From an uncultured Caproiciproducens sp. (GTDB taxonomy: Bacteria > Bacillota > Clostridia > Oscillospirales > Acutalibacteraceae), in assembly GCF_963664915.1 (NCBI RefSeq), contig NZ_OY761810.1, positions 634,661 through 698,660 of the forward strand: DNA of 64,000 bases, read 5' to 3'. How positions within the stretch are numbered: position 1 is the stretch's first letter; each line of letters opens with the position of its first letter. This document shows positions 34,684-42,381 of this stretch, piece by piece. The translations under genes were made by a program, and so were the position numbers. The notes under the pieces are model-generated. The model worked only from the letters and a program-made list of their open reading frames with translations, did no database searches and had not been told where the DNA came from.

Positions 34684-35283
34684 ATGAGTGCTGATAAAGT
34701 TAGAATACCAAAGCAAAAACGCAGCATTGAAATAAAGAAAAAAATAAAAGTAACCGCGCAAGAGTTATTTTCTGAAAAGGGATATTATAATACATCTTCA
34801 AATGAAATCGTAAAAGCTGCCGGTTCATCTATCGGTGCCTTTTACTCGTATTTCAGCGATAAAAAAGCATTATTTATTGAAATTCTTCATGAATACAATC
34901 AAAATATCGTTGCCCAAGTCCAAGTGAAGACGATTCAGGATGACGATCCCAAGATTATCATTCGGCAGTATATCCTCGCAGTACTGGACGCTCACAGTTA
35001 TTCTCCCGAATTTCACAGAGAAATCCTTGCTATGACATATGCGGATGAAGAGATCAGAAATATCGTTGACCATTACGAAGCAGAAATGATTAAACAAATC
35101 GCACAGCTCTTAAATAGAAACCGAAAATTAATAAGAGTCACCGATACAAATAACGCTGCTTTTTTGATTTTTAAGAGTGTAGAGGAGGTCGTTCACAGCA
35201 TACGGATATTTAGTCATTCTTGTGATGAGTCTGCCATAATTCGGGAACTGACAGATATGATCTGTTCCTATGTGTTGAAATGA
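34684..35283 (+). CDS. TetR/AcrR-family repressor
   Basis: This 199-residue regulator has a helix-turn-helix FSEKGYYNTSSNEIVKAAGSSIGAFYSYFSDKKALF (about residues 28-63), followed by a helical ligand domain of the TetR_C type. The start has a GGTGGTGG stretch nearby. It is divergent from the metallo-hydrolase, and the long palindromes between them are its probable operators. The unknown gene at 35314 follows by 31 bases and may be in the same transcript. Confidence 0.85.
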   Translation: MSADKVRIPKQKRSIEIKKKIKVTAQELFSEKGYYNTSSNEIVKAAGSSIGAFYSYFSDKKALFIEILHEYNQNIVAQVQVKTIQDDDPKIIIRQYILAVLDAHSYSPEFHREILAMTYADEEIRNIVDHYEAEMIKQIAQLLNRNRKLIRVTDTNNAAFLIFKSVEEVVHSIRIFSHSCDESAIIRELTDMICSYVLK

Positions 35284-35313
35284 AAATATGAAAAGTAAGA
35301 GAGGAGATATAAA

Positions 35314-35910
35314 ATGCGCGTAGAAAATTACGACGCCTTCGCACAAGGCAGTTTATTATCCGGCACTGGGAAAATCGGAAATGTACTCTCGCCAAATTAT
35401 AGCGATTTTAACTTTAATACGAAGAAAGCTCCTGCCATGAGCGATGAAAAATACAGGGAGACTATCATAGAGCAGGCAAAAAAAGACCAGTCAGCCGGAA
35501 AATTTCAGTCGGAATCCGCTGGATTTAGAAGCTTAGTAAAAAGTTATGTTTCTTCTGTTTCTCCGGACAGAAAGAATATTATTTCAGGCGGATTAAAAGC
35601 AATATTCAAAAATAAAAATCAACTGCCTAAAACACTTAATTTAATAGACTATTTGCTTGGCAGCGTTAAATATTGTAAAGAAGCAACCGATGTGTCTTAT
35701 GCTGAATTTTACGACAGCAATGGTGAAATGGTAGCTTCTTACTCAAATGGTAGGTGGATTTCCTATGGAACAACGGCGGAAAACGCCCGTGAATCTGAGC
35801 TTTGGGGCATATATAATGAGGCTTGGAATAATGCCGCAAGATCAAGTCAAGGGAATATCTGTGCGGCAAGTACAGGCTCTAACATAGGTTCGATTAATCA
35901 ATCCGTTTAA
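35314..35910 (+). CDS. hypothetical soluble protein
   Basis: This 199-residue protein is not recognised. It has no signal peptide or membrane segment. The first 45 residues are Gly/Ser/Asn-rich (QGSLLSGTGKIGNVLSPNYS) and look disordered. A basic middle (KAIFKNKNQLPKTLNLIDYLLG) precedes a predicted beta part (AEFYDSNGEMVASYSNGRWISYGTTAENARESEL). GAGGAG six to seven bases before the ATG supports it as a real gene. It follows a TetR gene on the same strand and may be under its control. The composition of the last 50 residues resembles the end of cell-surface or flagellar-export-linked Clostridia proteins, but this is only an impression. Confidence 0.65.
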   Translation: MRVENYDAFAQGSLLSGTGKIGNVLSPNYSDFNFNTKKAPAMSDEKYRETIIEQAKKDQSAGKFQSESAGFRSLVKSYVSSVSPDRKNIISGGLKAIFKNKNQLPKTLNLIDYLLGSVKYCKEATDVSYAEFYDSNGEMVASYSNGRWISYGTTAENARESELWGIYNEAWNNAARSSQGNICAASTGSNIGSINQSV

Positions 35911-35996
35911 TCTGACTGATAATCCGTACATCATTGTGCTTGTAAAACATATAACATACGGTGCATTTGTTGTGCAGAGAGAGGAATCGAAAAAAT

Positions 35997-36509
35997 ATGA
36001 ATAATAATGACATTATAGCCATAAACAATCTGTCGCTAGGCAAATCTGATTTTATTGAATTTGAGAAGGCAATTAGGAAAAGGTCGGCGAAAGTAGCTTT
36101 TGTTATTGTAGTTATCTGTGTTGCAGTTATCTATGTGGCTGCTATTGCATCAGCCCTGCTGAAAACCCACATTGTATCTGGAGCACTATTGATCTTGATA
36201 GCTTTTTGTTTGATCATTTCCATTTTGATGTATGTTGTGTTTCCGCATTGGCTTGGTGGAATACGCTATAAGCAGTATTGCATGACTCACAACAGTACAG
36301 GGAGAATGATCTTTTATTTGGATCGTTTAGGGACAATGGTCGGTGAAGAAGCGGTTCAAACACTATTTTATACGGACATCAAGAGAATTGTTCAGACGGA
36401 CAATCTTTTTATCATGGAATTCTCCAATAAAGTTTATTCCATCGTACGAAAGGACGGATTCTCAGAAGGATGCCTTGAAGCCGTCCAGAATCGATTACTC
36501 GAAAAATAA
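35997..36509 (+). CDS. YcxB-like membrane protein
   Basis: This protein has about 170 residues: a short N-terminal soluble part, two membrane helices (about residues 30-85) and a C-terminal domain resembling YcxB/DUF4178-like PH folds (FYLDRLGTMVGEEAVQTLFYTDIKRIVQTDNLFIMEFSNKVYSIVRKDGF). The ATG at 35997 has AGAGAGGA about 12 bases upstream and is preferred to one at 35961. The function is unknown; such proteins are common beside stress and transport genes in Clostridia. Confidence 0.65.
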   Translation: MNNNDIIAINNLSLGKSDFIEFEKAIRKRSAKVAFVIVVICVAVIYVAAIASALLKTHIVSGALLILIAFCLIISILMYVVFPHWLGGIRYKQYCMTHNSTGRMIFYLDRLGTMVGEEAVQTLFYTDIKRIVQTDNLFIMEFSNKVYSIVRKDGFSEGCLEAVQNRLLEK

Positions 36510-36520
36510 ATCAAACTGAT

Positions 36521-36916
36521 TTGTGTGCCAGAGAAAAGTTGAACAAGTTAGCAAATGAATTTTGTGACAGTCATATTCAGCATTTACTTATACAAGCGAA
36601 GTGGGTAGAAAATAATCCAGGGGCATTGCTCATTACAACAAAAAATACCCTTACGCACATATCGAACAGTGTGTCAGAAATAATTCAGCAAGGCACGAGA
36701 AATGGCGAGTTTGACTGCAGCTATCCTGATGAGGTTGCAGGTACCCTTTGTCTAATGCTTGATATTTGGATTGATCCGTCAATCATTGTGTTAAGTGACA
36801 AAAGGCTTTGCGATAGAATTGATTTTGTAAAGGATTTTTTAAACAAATATGGGGTGGAGCTAGATGATTCATTGTGGAACAAAGTCAAGGAATCATTTTT
36901 AAAGCAACATGAATAA
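36521..36916 (+). pseudogene. TetR regulator, C-terminal half only
   Basis: The 131-codon frame starts at a TTG without a ribosome binding site and lacks any helix-turn-helix. What remains looks like the ligand-binding half of a TetR protein (LTHISNSVSEIIQQGTRNGEFDCSYPDEVAGTLCLML). It follows the YcxB-like gene by 11 bases. The DNA-binding half was probably lost in the deletion that brought the YcxB-like gene here. Confidence 0.6.
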
Positions 36917-37031
36917 AAACTTGAACTTAGTCGGTGCTTTAGAAAATTATCTGCTTGTTGCTTTATTATTTTTGGGCCTTAAGATGGTGACGAAACGAGT
37001 AAAATAGAAATATATTATTGGAGGTTTAATC

Positions 37032-37430
37032 GTGAAAAAAGAAAGATATCTGTTTTTATATTTGCTACTCTTTTTACTGATGACAGCAGGTGCGTTCATA
37101 TGGCAAATATTCTTTCCTGATGTTGCACAAAAATATTCTGTTTGGGGACTTAACCAAGGGTGGCAAACTGAAATTGCTTTATGGAATGTTGGCATCGATA
37201 TTGGAATTGTCACCACCCTTATTAAGCACAACATTGAATATGCAAAAATACTCACGATTATATCAATTTCGCTTTGCTTTCTGTTGGGGGGACACCACCT
37301 TATATATGCGCTTACGGCGACTACCGGTAATACCAGTCTGCATTGGATGGGAGCTATTGAGGTGCTTTTAATAGGCTGCGGTACTGGAACTGCCGCTATT
37401 ATCAAATCTCGTTGTTTTAAGAAGCAGTAA
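37032..37430 (+). CDS. small four-helix membrane protein (DUF6790-like)
   Basis: This 132-residue protein with a GTG start and GGAGG upstream has four predicted membrane helices. Between helices 1 and 2 is YSVWGLNQGWQTEIALWNVGIDIGIV, and HHLIYALTATTGNTSLHW comes before the last helix. The pattern fits small membrane proteins such as DUF6790; no function is known. It is monocistronic. A CDS reading of the opposite strand here is a shadow. Confidence 0.6.
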   Translation: MKKERYLFLYLLLFLLMTAGAFIWQIFFPDVAQKYSVWGLNQGWQTEIALWNVGIDIGIVTTLIKHNIEYAKILTIISISLCFLLGGHHLIYALTATTGNTSLHWMGAIEVLLIGCGTGTAAIIKSRCFKKQ

Positions 37431-37514
37431 GAGCGCTTGTAACCTCACAAGTACATACATAAGAATGCAAGACTTAAAACATAGCAAAGGAAATATTCAA
37501 AGTCCAAATGACAA

Positions 37515-38441
37515 TTACTTTTTCAAAATTTTGATGCTTCCTGTCGAGGTTTGAAGCGAAACAATATTCTTTTTCGTCCCTATTTGGACCACTATCCTTC
37601 TTTTATCAATATCCCCTACCGTATTAGCAGAAAAATCAGATTGGATTTTTCCGGTAGTGGTTTTGGCTTCAAGCAAAAACTCAGCAGTGCTGGGAAGCTC
37701 TAATGTAACATTTCCTGCTGTAGTTACTACACTTATATTCTGATTCTCAAACTCCTTGTAGGCTATTAGCACATTTGCGGCTGTCCCTTTTAAATTGAAG
37801 TTTCCATTACTGTTTCGCAAATTGACACTACCTGAAGATGTCTCCACTCTAGCCTCTTTAGCAATGCACTCATCGATGTTAATGGCTGATGATGAACCTT
37901 TTATTTCTAATTCTTTCGCATCTAATTTCTTTATATTAACTTTTCCTGATGATGTATTTATGGAGATTTCTCCAGCATTTAATGATTCAGCTTCTAGTCC
38001 CCCAGAAGAGGTATTAAGAGTGAAATTTGCTAAATTTAGAGAATCCATCTTTACAACACCTGATGAAATTTTAATGGATAGATTTTTTTCATAGTCTTCA
38101 GGAATATATATGTCCAAAAACATATTTTCGGGTATTGGCCCATCAATCTTACGCTTTGCTGCTACAACAAGAGTCGAATTCTTAATATCAGCTGAAAGTT
38201 TGAGTTCCTGCATTGATTTACCATAATAATGAAATTTTATTTTGTCACTTAGTTTCGTTCGTATAATGTGAACTGGTGCGCTTGACATTGTCACCTGTAT
38301 CTCATTAACTTCTTCAACTGTAAAGTATTTTTCTTCATTGATTTCTCTAAACATGTGTAATGCTCCTAATCCCAAAATACTCATAATAACTATCACTCCA
38401 ATCAGTATTCCCGTTATTTTTGCATTATATTTAGTTCGCAT
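37515..38441 (-). CDS. DUF4097-family membrane-anchored beta-repeat protein
   Basis: This protein has about 308 residues with one N-terminal membrane anchor (residues 8-30). A long right-handed parallel beta repeat of the DUF4097/adhesin type follows: LSIKISSGVVKMDSLNL, FTLNTSSGGLEAESLNA, ISINTSSGKVNIKKLDA, ARVETSSGSVNLRN. The TSSG motif recurs about every 20 residues. The ATG at 38441 has AAAGAGG upstream and is preferred to a TTG at 38462. Its promoter carries a palindrome sharing GAATGAAT with the operator of the TetR gene at 38580, so that repressor probably controls it. Such proteins are often induced by cell-envelope stress. Confidence 0.8.
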   Translation of the reverse strand: MRTKYNAKITGILIGVIVIMSILGLGALHMFREINEEKYFTVEEVNEIQVTMSSAPVHIIRTKLSDKIKFHYYGKSMQELKLSADIKNSTLVVAAKRKIDGPIPENMFLDIYIPEDYEKNLSIKISSGVVKMDSLNLANFTLNTSSGGLEAESLNAGEISINTSSGKVNIKKLDAKELEIKGSSSAINIDECIAKEARVETSSGSVNLRNSNGNFNLKGTAANVLIAYKEFENQNISVVTTAGNVTLELPSTAEFLLEAKTTTGKIQSDFSANTVGDIDKRRIVVQIGTKKNIVSLQTSTGSIKILKK

Positions 38442-38516
38442 CTTCAAGCCTCTTTCCAGCAATCATACCCTTGTCCTCTCAAGTCTTTTTGAAGAGTCGA
38501 ATTATACATTTGCACT

Positions 38517-38548
38517 GTATGAATGAATACAAAAATATTCATTCATAC
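38517..38548. promoter_or_regulatory. TetR-type operator at the DUF4097 promoter
   Basis: Arms GTATGAATGAATA and TATTCATTCATAC (13 bp, perfect) with a six-base spacer. The GAATGAAT core is shared with the operator at 39181. Confidence 0.65.
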
Positions 38549-38579
38549 ATAATCAAAAAAACACCTTCCGGTTTTCCTT

Positions 38580-39164
38580 TCATTTCTGACAATTGCTTAG
38601 ACCTTTCATAATAAACTCCACTATATATTCTAAAATCTGGGGAAAGTATTGAATTCCAATTTCTGATTTATGGATATCTATATAGGGGATAGAATTAAAA
38701 ATGGCGAGTATCATATCATCATCCAAATCATTTCTTATTCTTCCTTCAGCTTTCCACTTCTTGATTAACTCTACTGTACCGCTATTCATGAACTCATCAA
38801 TACTCTTGAATCCATCCTGTTCATAAAATTCTTTCTCCAGTTTACTAAAAAGATCTCTGTTATACCATTCTTTCAGTATAGGGTTCGAGTTCATACCATT
38901 GAAGTTGATTGCCATTACTTCTTTAAGCACCTTTGCTGGATCATCATCCGTGTCAACCGTCTCCATGATCTTTCTTTTGAGTCCTTCGTTTTCTTTTAAA
39001 TAAATTTCTATGAAAAGCTTCTCTTTCGATGAGTAGTAATTATAAAAAGTGCCTACCCCTATCCCAACCATTTTGGTTATGTCAGAAACATTTGTGTCCT
39101 TAAACCCTTTGGAGCTGAATATCTCTTTTCCGCAAATAAAAATATCAGCTTTTTTATCTTCCAT
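38580..39164 (-). CDS. TetR/AcrR-family repressor
   Basis: This regulator has about 194 residues with the helix-turn-helix FSSKGFKDTNVSDITKMVGIGVGTFYNYYSSKEKLF near the start and a helical C-terminal domain. The ATG at 39164 with GGAGG nine bases upstream is preferred to a TTG at 39272. It sits just upstream of and co-directional with the DUF4097 gene. Palindromes of one sequence type precede both genes. Confidence 0.85.
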   Translation of the reverse strand: MEDKKADIFICGKEIFSSKGFKDTNVSDITKMVGIGVGTFYNYYSSKEKLFIEIYLKENEGLKRKIMETVDTDDDPAKVLKEVMAINFNGMNSNPILKEWYNRDLFSKLEKEFYEQDGFKSIDEFMNSGTVELIKKWKAEGRIRNDLDDDMILAIFNSIPYIDIHKSEIGIQYFPQILEYIVEFIMKGLSNCQK

Positions 39165-39180
39165 TTTTGTTGGCCTCCAA

Positions 39181-39216
39181 TGATGTGAATGAATATATTT
39201 AAATTCATTCACATCA
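39181..39216. promoter_or_regulatory. TetR autoregulatory operator
   Basis: Arms TGATGTGAATGAAT and ATTCATTCACATCA (14 bp, perfect) with an eight-base spacer, immediately upstream of the TetR ribosome binding site. Confidence 0.65.
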
Positions 39217-39474
39217 TACCATAGCAATTTACCCTTGTCAATCAAGAAACGTAGATATTTATACAACCCCAAAGATAATAAGACTTAAAAATTACCCTCT
39301 TACCATTTAGTTTCGTGGCTCATCTGGCGGGAGTGTTCATAACGACAAACTCTGTAGCCCGCATAAATAAAGGTTTTCAGCATCAGGCAAACGAATATTA
39401 CACCACTTTATATTTGCAGAACAAACCGGAAAATTGGAATTTAGCTACTTCACATTATACTTATTTTGTATATG

Positions 39475-39828
39475 CTATCCCTTAAAAGCTATTGCATCAA
39501 TCTGAAAATTAATTCCCTCTCTAATGAATTTGGTTTCAAATGCTTTTCTTGCAGGAAATTTTCCATCAAATCTTTTTTTAATTATTTCTCCCAAAAACGA
39601 TAAATCCTTAATATCCTTAAATAGACAATCCATTTTCACAACTGATTCTAAGGTTAAACCAATTGTTTCTAGCCTTTCGCTTAAAATATCAAAAGCACCA
39701 TCTATTTGATTTTCGATTGATTGCCCTTCATTTGCCATACAATAGCTTATAAAAACATAATCACCTGCTTCAACAATTCCAGAATGTGCCCATTCATCAC
39801 TTATTTCTGTTCTTCTAATTTCCTTCAT
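39475..39828 (-). CDS. RidA/YjgF-family protein
   Basis: This 117-residue protein has the RidA fold: GDYVFISYCMANEG, IENQIDGAFDILSERLETIGLTLESVVKMDCLFKDI and FPARKAFETKFI near the end. The substrate Arg of active RidA proteins (usually in an ARxxV context) is replaced here: the late motif reads FPARKAFE, so an enamine-deaminase role is plausible but not certain. GAGGA lies upstream of the ATG. Neighbours give no clue. Confidence 0.75.
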   Translation of the reverse strand: MKEIRRTEISDEWAHSGIVEAGDYVFISYCMANEGQSIENQIDGAFDILSERLETIGLTLESVVKMDCLFKDIKDLSFLGEIIKKRFDGKFPARKAFETKFIREGINFQIDAIAFKG

Positions 39829-39964
39829 TATGCCGTCCTCCTCGTAAAAATATAAATAATACAGAGGTCGAAACCGCTCGACAAGTTCCTATTGATCTCT
39901 CCGTTAAATCGCTATACTATTTTCAAAAAATACAGCACATAATAAAATCGTTTCTACAGAATGA

Positions 39965-40160
39965 TTACTCAATTCCTGAAGAAAACCTTAAACTAATCCA
40001 ATGTTTACGCCAGTTTGCAATAGATTCATCTTTATTTGAAAATCGTGCACCCAAATTGAAATCCGCAGCAGGGACAAACTTCATCAGAACCAACACCACG
40101 ATTGTCATAAGCGGGATTTAGCAGACCATCAAATTTACATACAGGACAAATATTCTTCAT
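39965..40160 (-). pseudogene. small zinc-ribbon protein, frameshifted (possible immunity relic)
   Basis: With GAGGTATAACC upstream, an ATG at 40160 gives MKNICPVCKFDGLLNP, two CxxC knuckles ending in CPCCGFQFG, and a stop after 42 codons. A frame change then continues as RFSNKDESIANWRKHWISLRFS to a stop at 39965. Small Clostridia proteins of this CPCCGFQFG type are about 60-100 residues, so the gene looks frameshifted. It lies 24 bases after a toxin-like fragment. Confidence 0.5.
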
Positions 40161-40184
40161 TGGTTATACCTCAAATAATTAAAT

Positions 40185-40295
40185 TTATTCGCCAGGTTGG
40201 TTATCAAAGTACCTTTGACCGCCGCGTGGTTTAAAGAAAGTTCTGGTTGTTCCATCAGAATTATATGATCCAAAAGTATTTGTTTCAGGATCATA
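40185..40295 (-). pseudogene. polymorphic-toxin-like C-terminal fragment
   Basis: In one minus-strand frame: YDPETNTFGSYNSDGTTRTF, then FKPRGGQRYFDNQPGE and a stop. The wording resembles the tails of polymorphic (CDI/Rhs-type) toxin modules (YNPDGTTKTFFKP). It is entered only after two stop codons, at the point where a recombinase-like fragment in another frame ends. A small zinc-ribbon gene follows at the place where an immunity gene would lie. Confidence 0.4.
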
Positions 40296-40396
40296 TCATC
40301 ATACAGATAAATGGCATTCACAAAGCTGTCAGCCAGCCTTTGCCTGTGGGCGGGATTGGTAACATCCAAAACTGCAAAAGCGGCCCCCTCCGGCAA
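40296..40396 (-). pseudogene. serine recombinase C-terminal scrap
   Basis: The fragment VTNPAHRQRLADSFVNAIYL and YDD resembles the segment after the zinc ribbon of large serine recombinases (usually ..RLIDTFVNSVYLYDD). Nothing of the catalytic domain remains. It is fused out of frame to the toxin-like fragment. Confidence 0.4.
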
Positions 40397-40436
40397 TTCG
40401 CCGTCATATTTGGCGGTTACGAATAATCATCCACCT

Positions 40437-41069
40437 TTACTGGGCAGACTCTACTTCATCTGTCATAATCCATACATCATTAACCTTTGAAAATCCCAAT
40501 GTTTCCGTATGGTCAAGATCATCAAAGAGCTTAAAATCGATAGTAACGTATTGTTTGCCATCTTTTTCTTCTGCATATTTCAGGCTTTTTAAATCACATT
40601 TCATAGCACCGTAGCCCCTTGCACCCCTTCTTAAATAAAGCTGTCCCTTATATTCCAAAAAGTCATTTGAAAACCATTTATCAATGACGGCATCAGATAA
40701 ACATTTTTTTAAATAGGTCACTACCTCAGAATTTGTTTTGAAGTTTTTTACAGGATAATATGAAGTATAGCAAGGGTCAATAAAATAGTCCTTGTATTTG
40801 CTCTCTTCGCCCGGTTTAAAAAGCAAGACAACATCGCCCAAGCCGTCAGAATAGGCACTCTTGCTTTTATATGCAGCTACATATTCATCATCCGAGTCCA
40901 CCTTTGCACAAAACATTTCCTGCACACAGGAATTAAGGCAGTCCACATTAGGCGTAATATCCTCCAAAAACTTTTCCTCACTAAACGCGTCTGCCTTAGA
41001 TGGGGCATTGCATGAAGCCGTAGAAAAAAGCATAAATGCAGCTAAGGCTAATATTGCTATTTTTTTCAT
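40437..41069 (-). CDS. putative lipoprotein, IseA-like
   Basis: This lipoprotein has about 210 residues (lipobox STASC near residue 20) and an unknown mature part. Features include two Cys pairs (DCLNSC and C..C), a helical YLKKCLSDAVIDKWFSNDFLEYKGQLYLRRGARG segment and a C-terminal beta part ending FSKVNDVWIMTDEV. The second half is reminiscent of IseA, a DL-endopeptidase inhibitor of the cell wall, but the match is weak. Two ATGs two codons apart are possible; the second has better spacing from AGAAGAG. No operon partners. Confidence 0.55.
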   Translation of the reverse strand: MKKIAILALAAFMLFSTASCNAPSKADAFSEEKFLEDITPNVDCLNSCVQEMFCAKVDSDDEYVAAYKSKSAYSDGLGDVVLLFKPGEESKYKDYFIDPCYTSYYPVKNFKTNSEVVTYLKKCLSDAVIDKWFSNDFLEYKGQLYLRRGARGYGAMKCDLKSLKYAEEKDGKQYVTIDFKLFDDLDHTETLGFSKVNDVWIMTDEVESAQ

Positions 41070-41263
41070 AGTCATTCTCTTCTCTCATTGTAGAATAAAA
41101 TATAAGTACCAACGAATAAGTAAGCAGTATTTACATTGTTTAGAATTTTATAGAATATCGCTGAAAGTGCGAGTTGCATGAATGAACTGAATGAAAATAT
41201 CCCCCAGTAGGGTTGTATTTTCTTACGCTGCTCATAGTATGTCTGCAATACTTTTGGTGTTGG

Positions 41264-41647
41264 CTACCTCAATATCTGAGGATAGTGAAAAAACCTTGCA
41301 ATTTCGATTCTATACGGTTTCTTTTTGCTCGGCTCTTGCCCCGCGACGACTTCATTTCCGAATAGCGTCCACTGGGTATAAATAATCGACGACGTTGCAT
41401 AACAGGTCGCAATCAGTTTTTTCAATCCTAACGAATTGAAGTTCATCGCAAAATATTTGAAAAAGTTGCTTTCGAAAGGATCGTCACTATTACACAATAC
41501 GACTTTACCCTTGAAATGCCTCTTGTAGTGTTTTAGTTCACTCTTAATAAGCGATAATTGCGTATAAAATTCGTCGGCTTTATCGCTTCTTGATGATGAT
41601 AGGTTGCTATTTTCTGCCATAAGCCGCGGTCGATCAATAGTTCCCAT
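41264..41647 (-). pseudogene. EcoRI-type adenine DNA methyltransferase, N-terminal fragment
   Basis: The frame gives about 127 residues. KADEFYTQLSLIKSELKHYKRHFKGKVVLCNSDDPFESNFFKYF and FNSLGLKKLIATCY match the start of the M.EcoRI methyltransferase family. The catalytic NPPF region, normally later, is missing because the frame ends at 41264. The start of the gene is fused to a helix-turn-helix gene start (41611-41670). It cannot methylate DNA. Confidence 0.6.
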
Positions 41648-41670
41648 AGCCGTTTGTAATCCGCTCGCAT
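41611..41670 (-). pseudogene. XRE-type regulator N-terminal scrap
   Basis: With GGAG upstream, an ATG at 41670 gives MRADYKRLWELLIDRGL, the usual start of small Cro/C1-type regulators, and then runs into the methyltransferase fragment in another frame. It marks a deletion point. Confidence 0.45.
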
Positions 41671-41816
41671 AAAACAGCTCCTTTTAATGGAAATATTATA
41701 CCGCATCTATAACAAAAGCACAACGAATATTAGTGAGGCGAATGGCAGACACAGCTCAGATTGGCATTTTCTACTCACGAAAGAACTGTTCGTAAATGTG
41801 GTGTGAGTTTTCGCGT

Positions 41817-42179
41817 TTATCTTACATTCTCATGGTGACAATATCGGTTGTCACGAAGACACTTTTTCGTTGCCCAAGCGATTTCAAAAATCATGCGCTT
41901 TTCCTGACTAGTACAGTCATCCAACAGCATGAGCAAATCAGCCAGATATTCCCCCGAGTCGCTGGTTTGATTGCCATTTAGAAGACGATCCATAGTAATT
42001 TCGAGGGCGTTGGATATTCGTAATAACGATTCCAGACTTGCTTTCCTTTTAGCTGTTTCAATATGGCTCATATAGGTTGGGGACATATCGATTTTTTCCG
42101 CTAGATCTGCTTGAGACATTTGTTTTTCCAAACGAAGCTCCCTGATTCTCAGGCCAATGATTTTAAAGTTTATTGACAT
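41817..42179 (-). CDS. XRE-family helix-turn-helix regulator
   Basis: This 120-residue regulator has a Cro/C1 domain IRELRLEKQMSQADLAEKIDMSPTYMSHIETAKRKASLESLLRISNALEI (about residues 12-62) and a helical C-terminus. GGAGG precedes the ATG by seven bases. It is the only regulator beside the recombinase operon at 42382 and is transcribed away from it, so control of that operon is plausible. Confidence 0.85.
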   Translation of the reverse strand: MSINFKIIGLRIRELRLEKQMSQADLAEKIDMSPTYMSHIETAKRKASLESLLRISNALEITMDRLLNGNQTSDSGEYLADLLMLLDDCTSQEKRMIFEIAWATKKCLRDNRYCHHENVR

Positions 42180-42289
42180 ATGCTTCCTCCTGTTCGAGTA
42201 GAATGCAATATCATTCTACAAGACAGGCTAAAACCGGGAAACGGTAAACTTCTCTACATACTATGACCAGAATTATTTCTTTGAAAATT

Positions 42290-42337
42290 AACCACAGGCA
42301 AATCGGTTAGCCTATGGTTTATTTTCTTTTTATTCTG
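42290..42337 (+). terminator. hairpin with T-rich tail before the recombinase operon
   Basis: AACCACAGGC pairs with GCCTATGGTT, then TTTATTTTCTTTTTATT. It ends before the recombinase -10 box (TATAAT, 42345-42350), so it would insulate the operon from upstream plus-strand transcription. It may mark the left edge of the cassette. Confidence 0.45.
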
Positions 42338-42381
42338 ATTCATATATAATTTGTAATATGTCGTATTTGGAGGAGTTTTGC

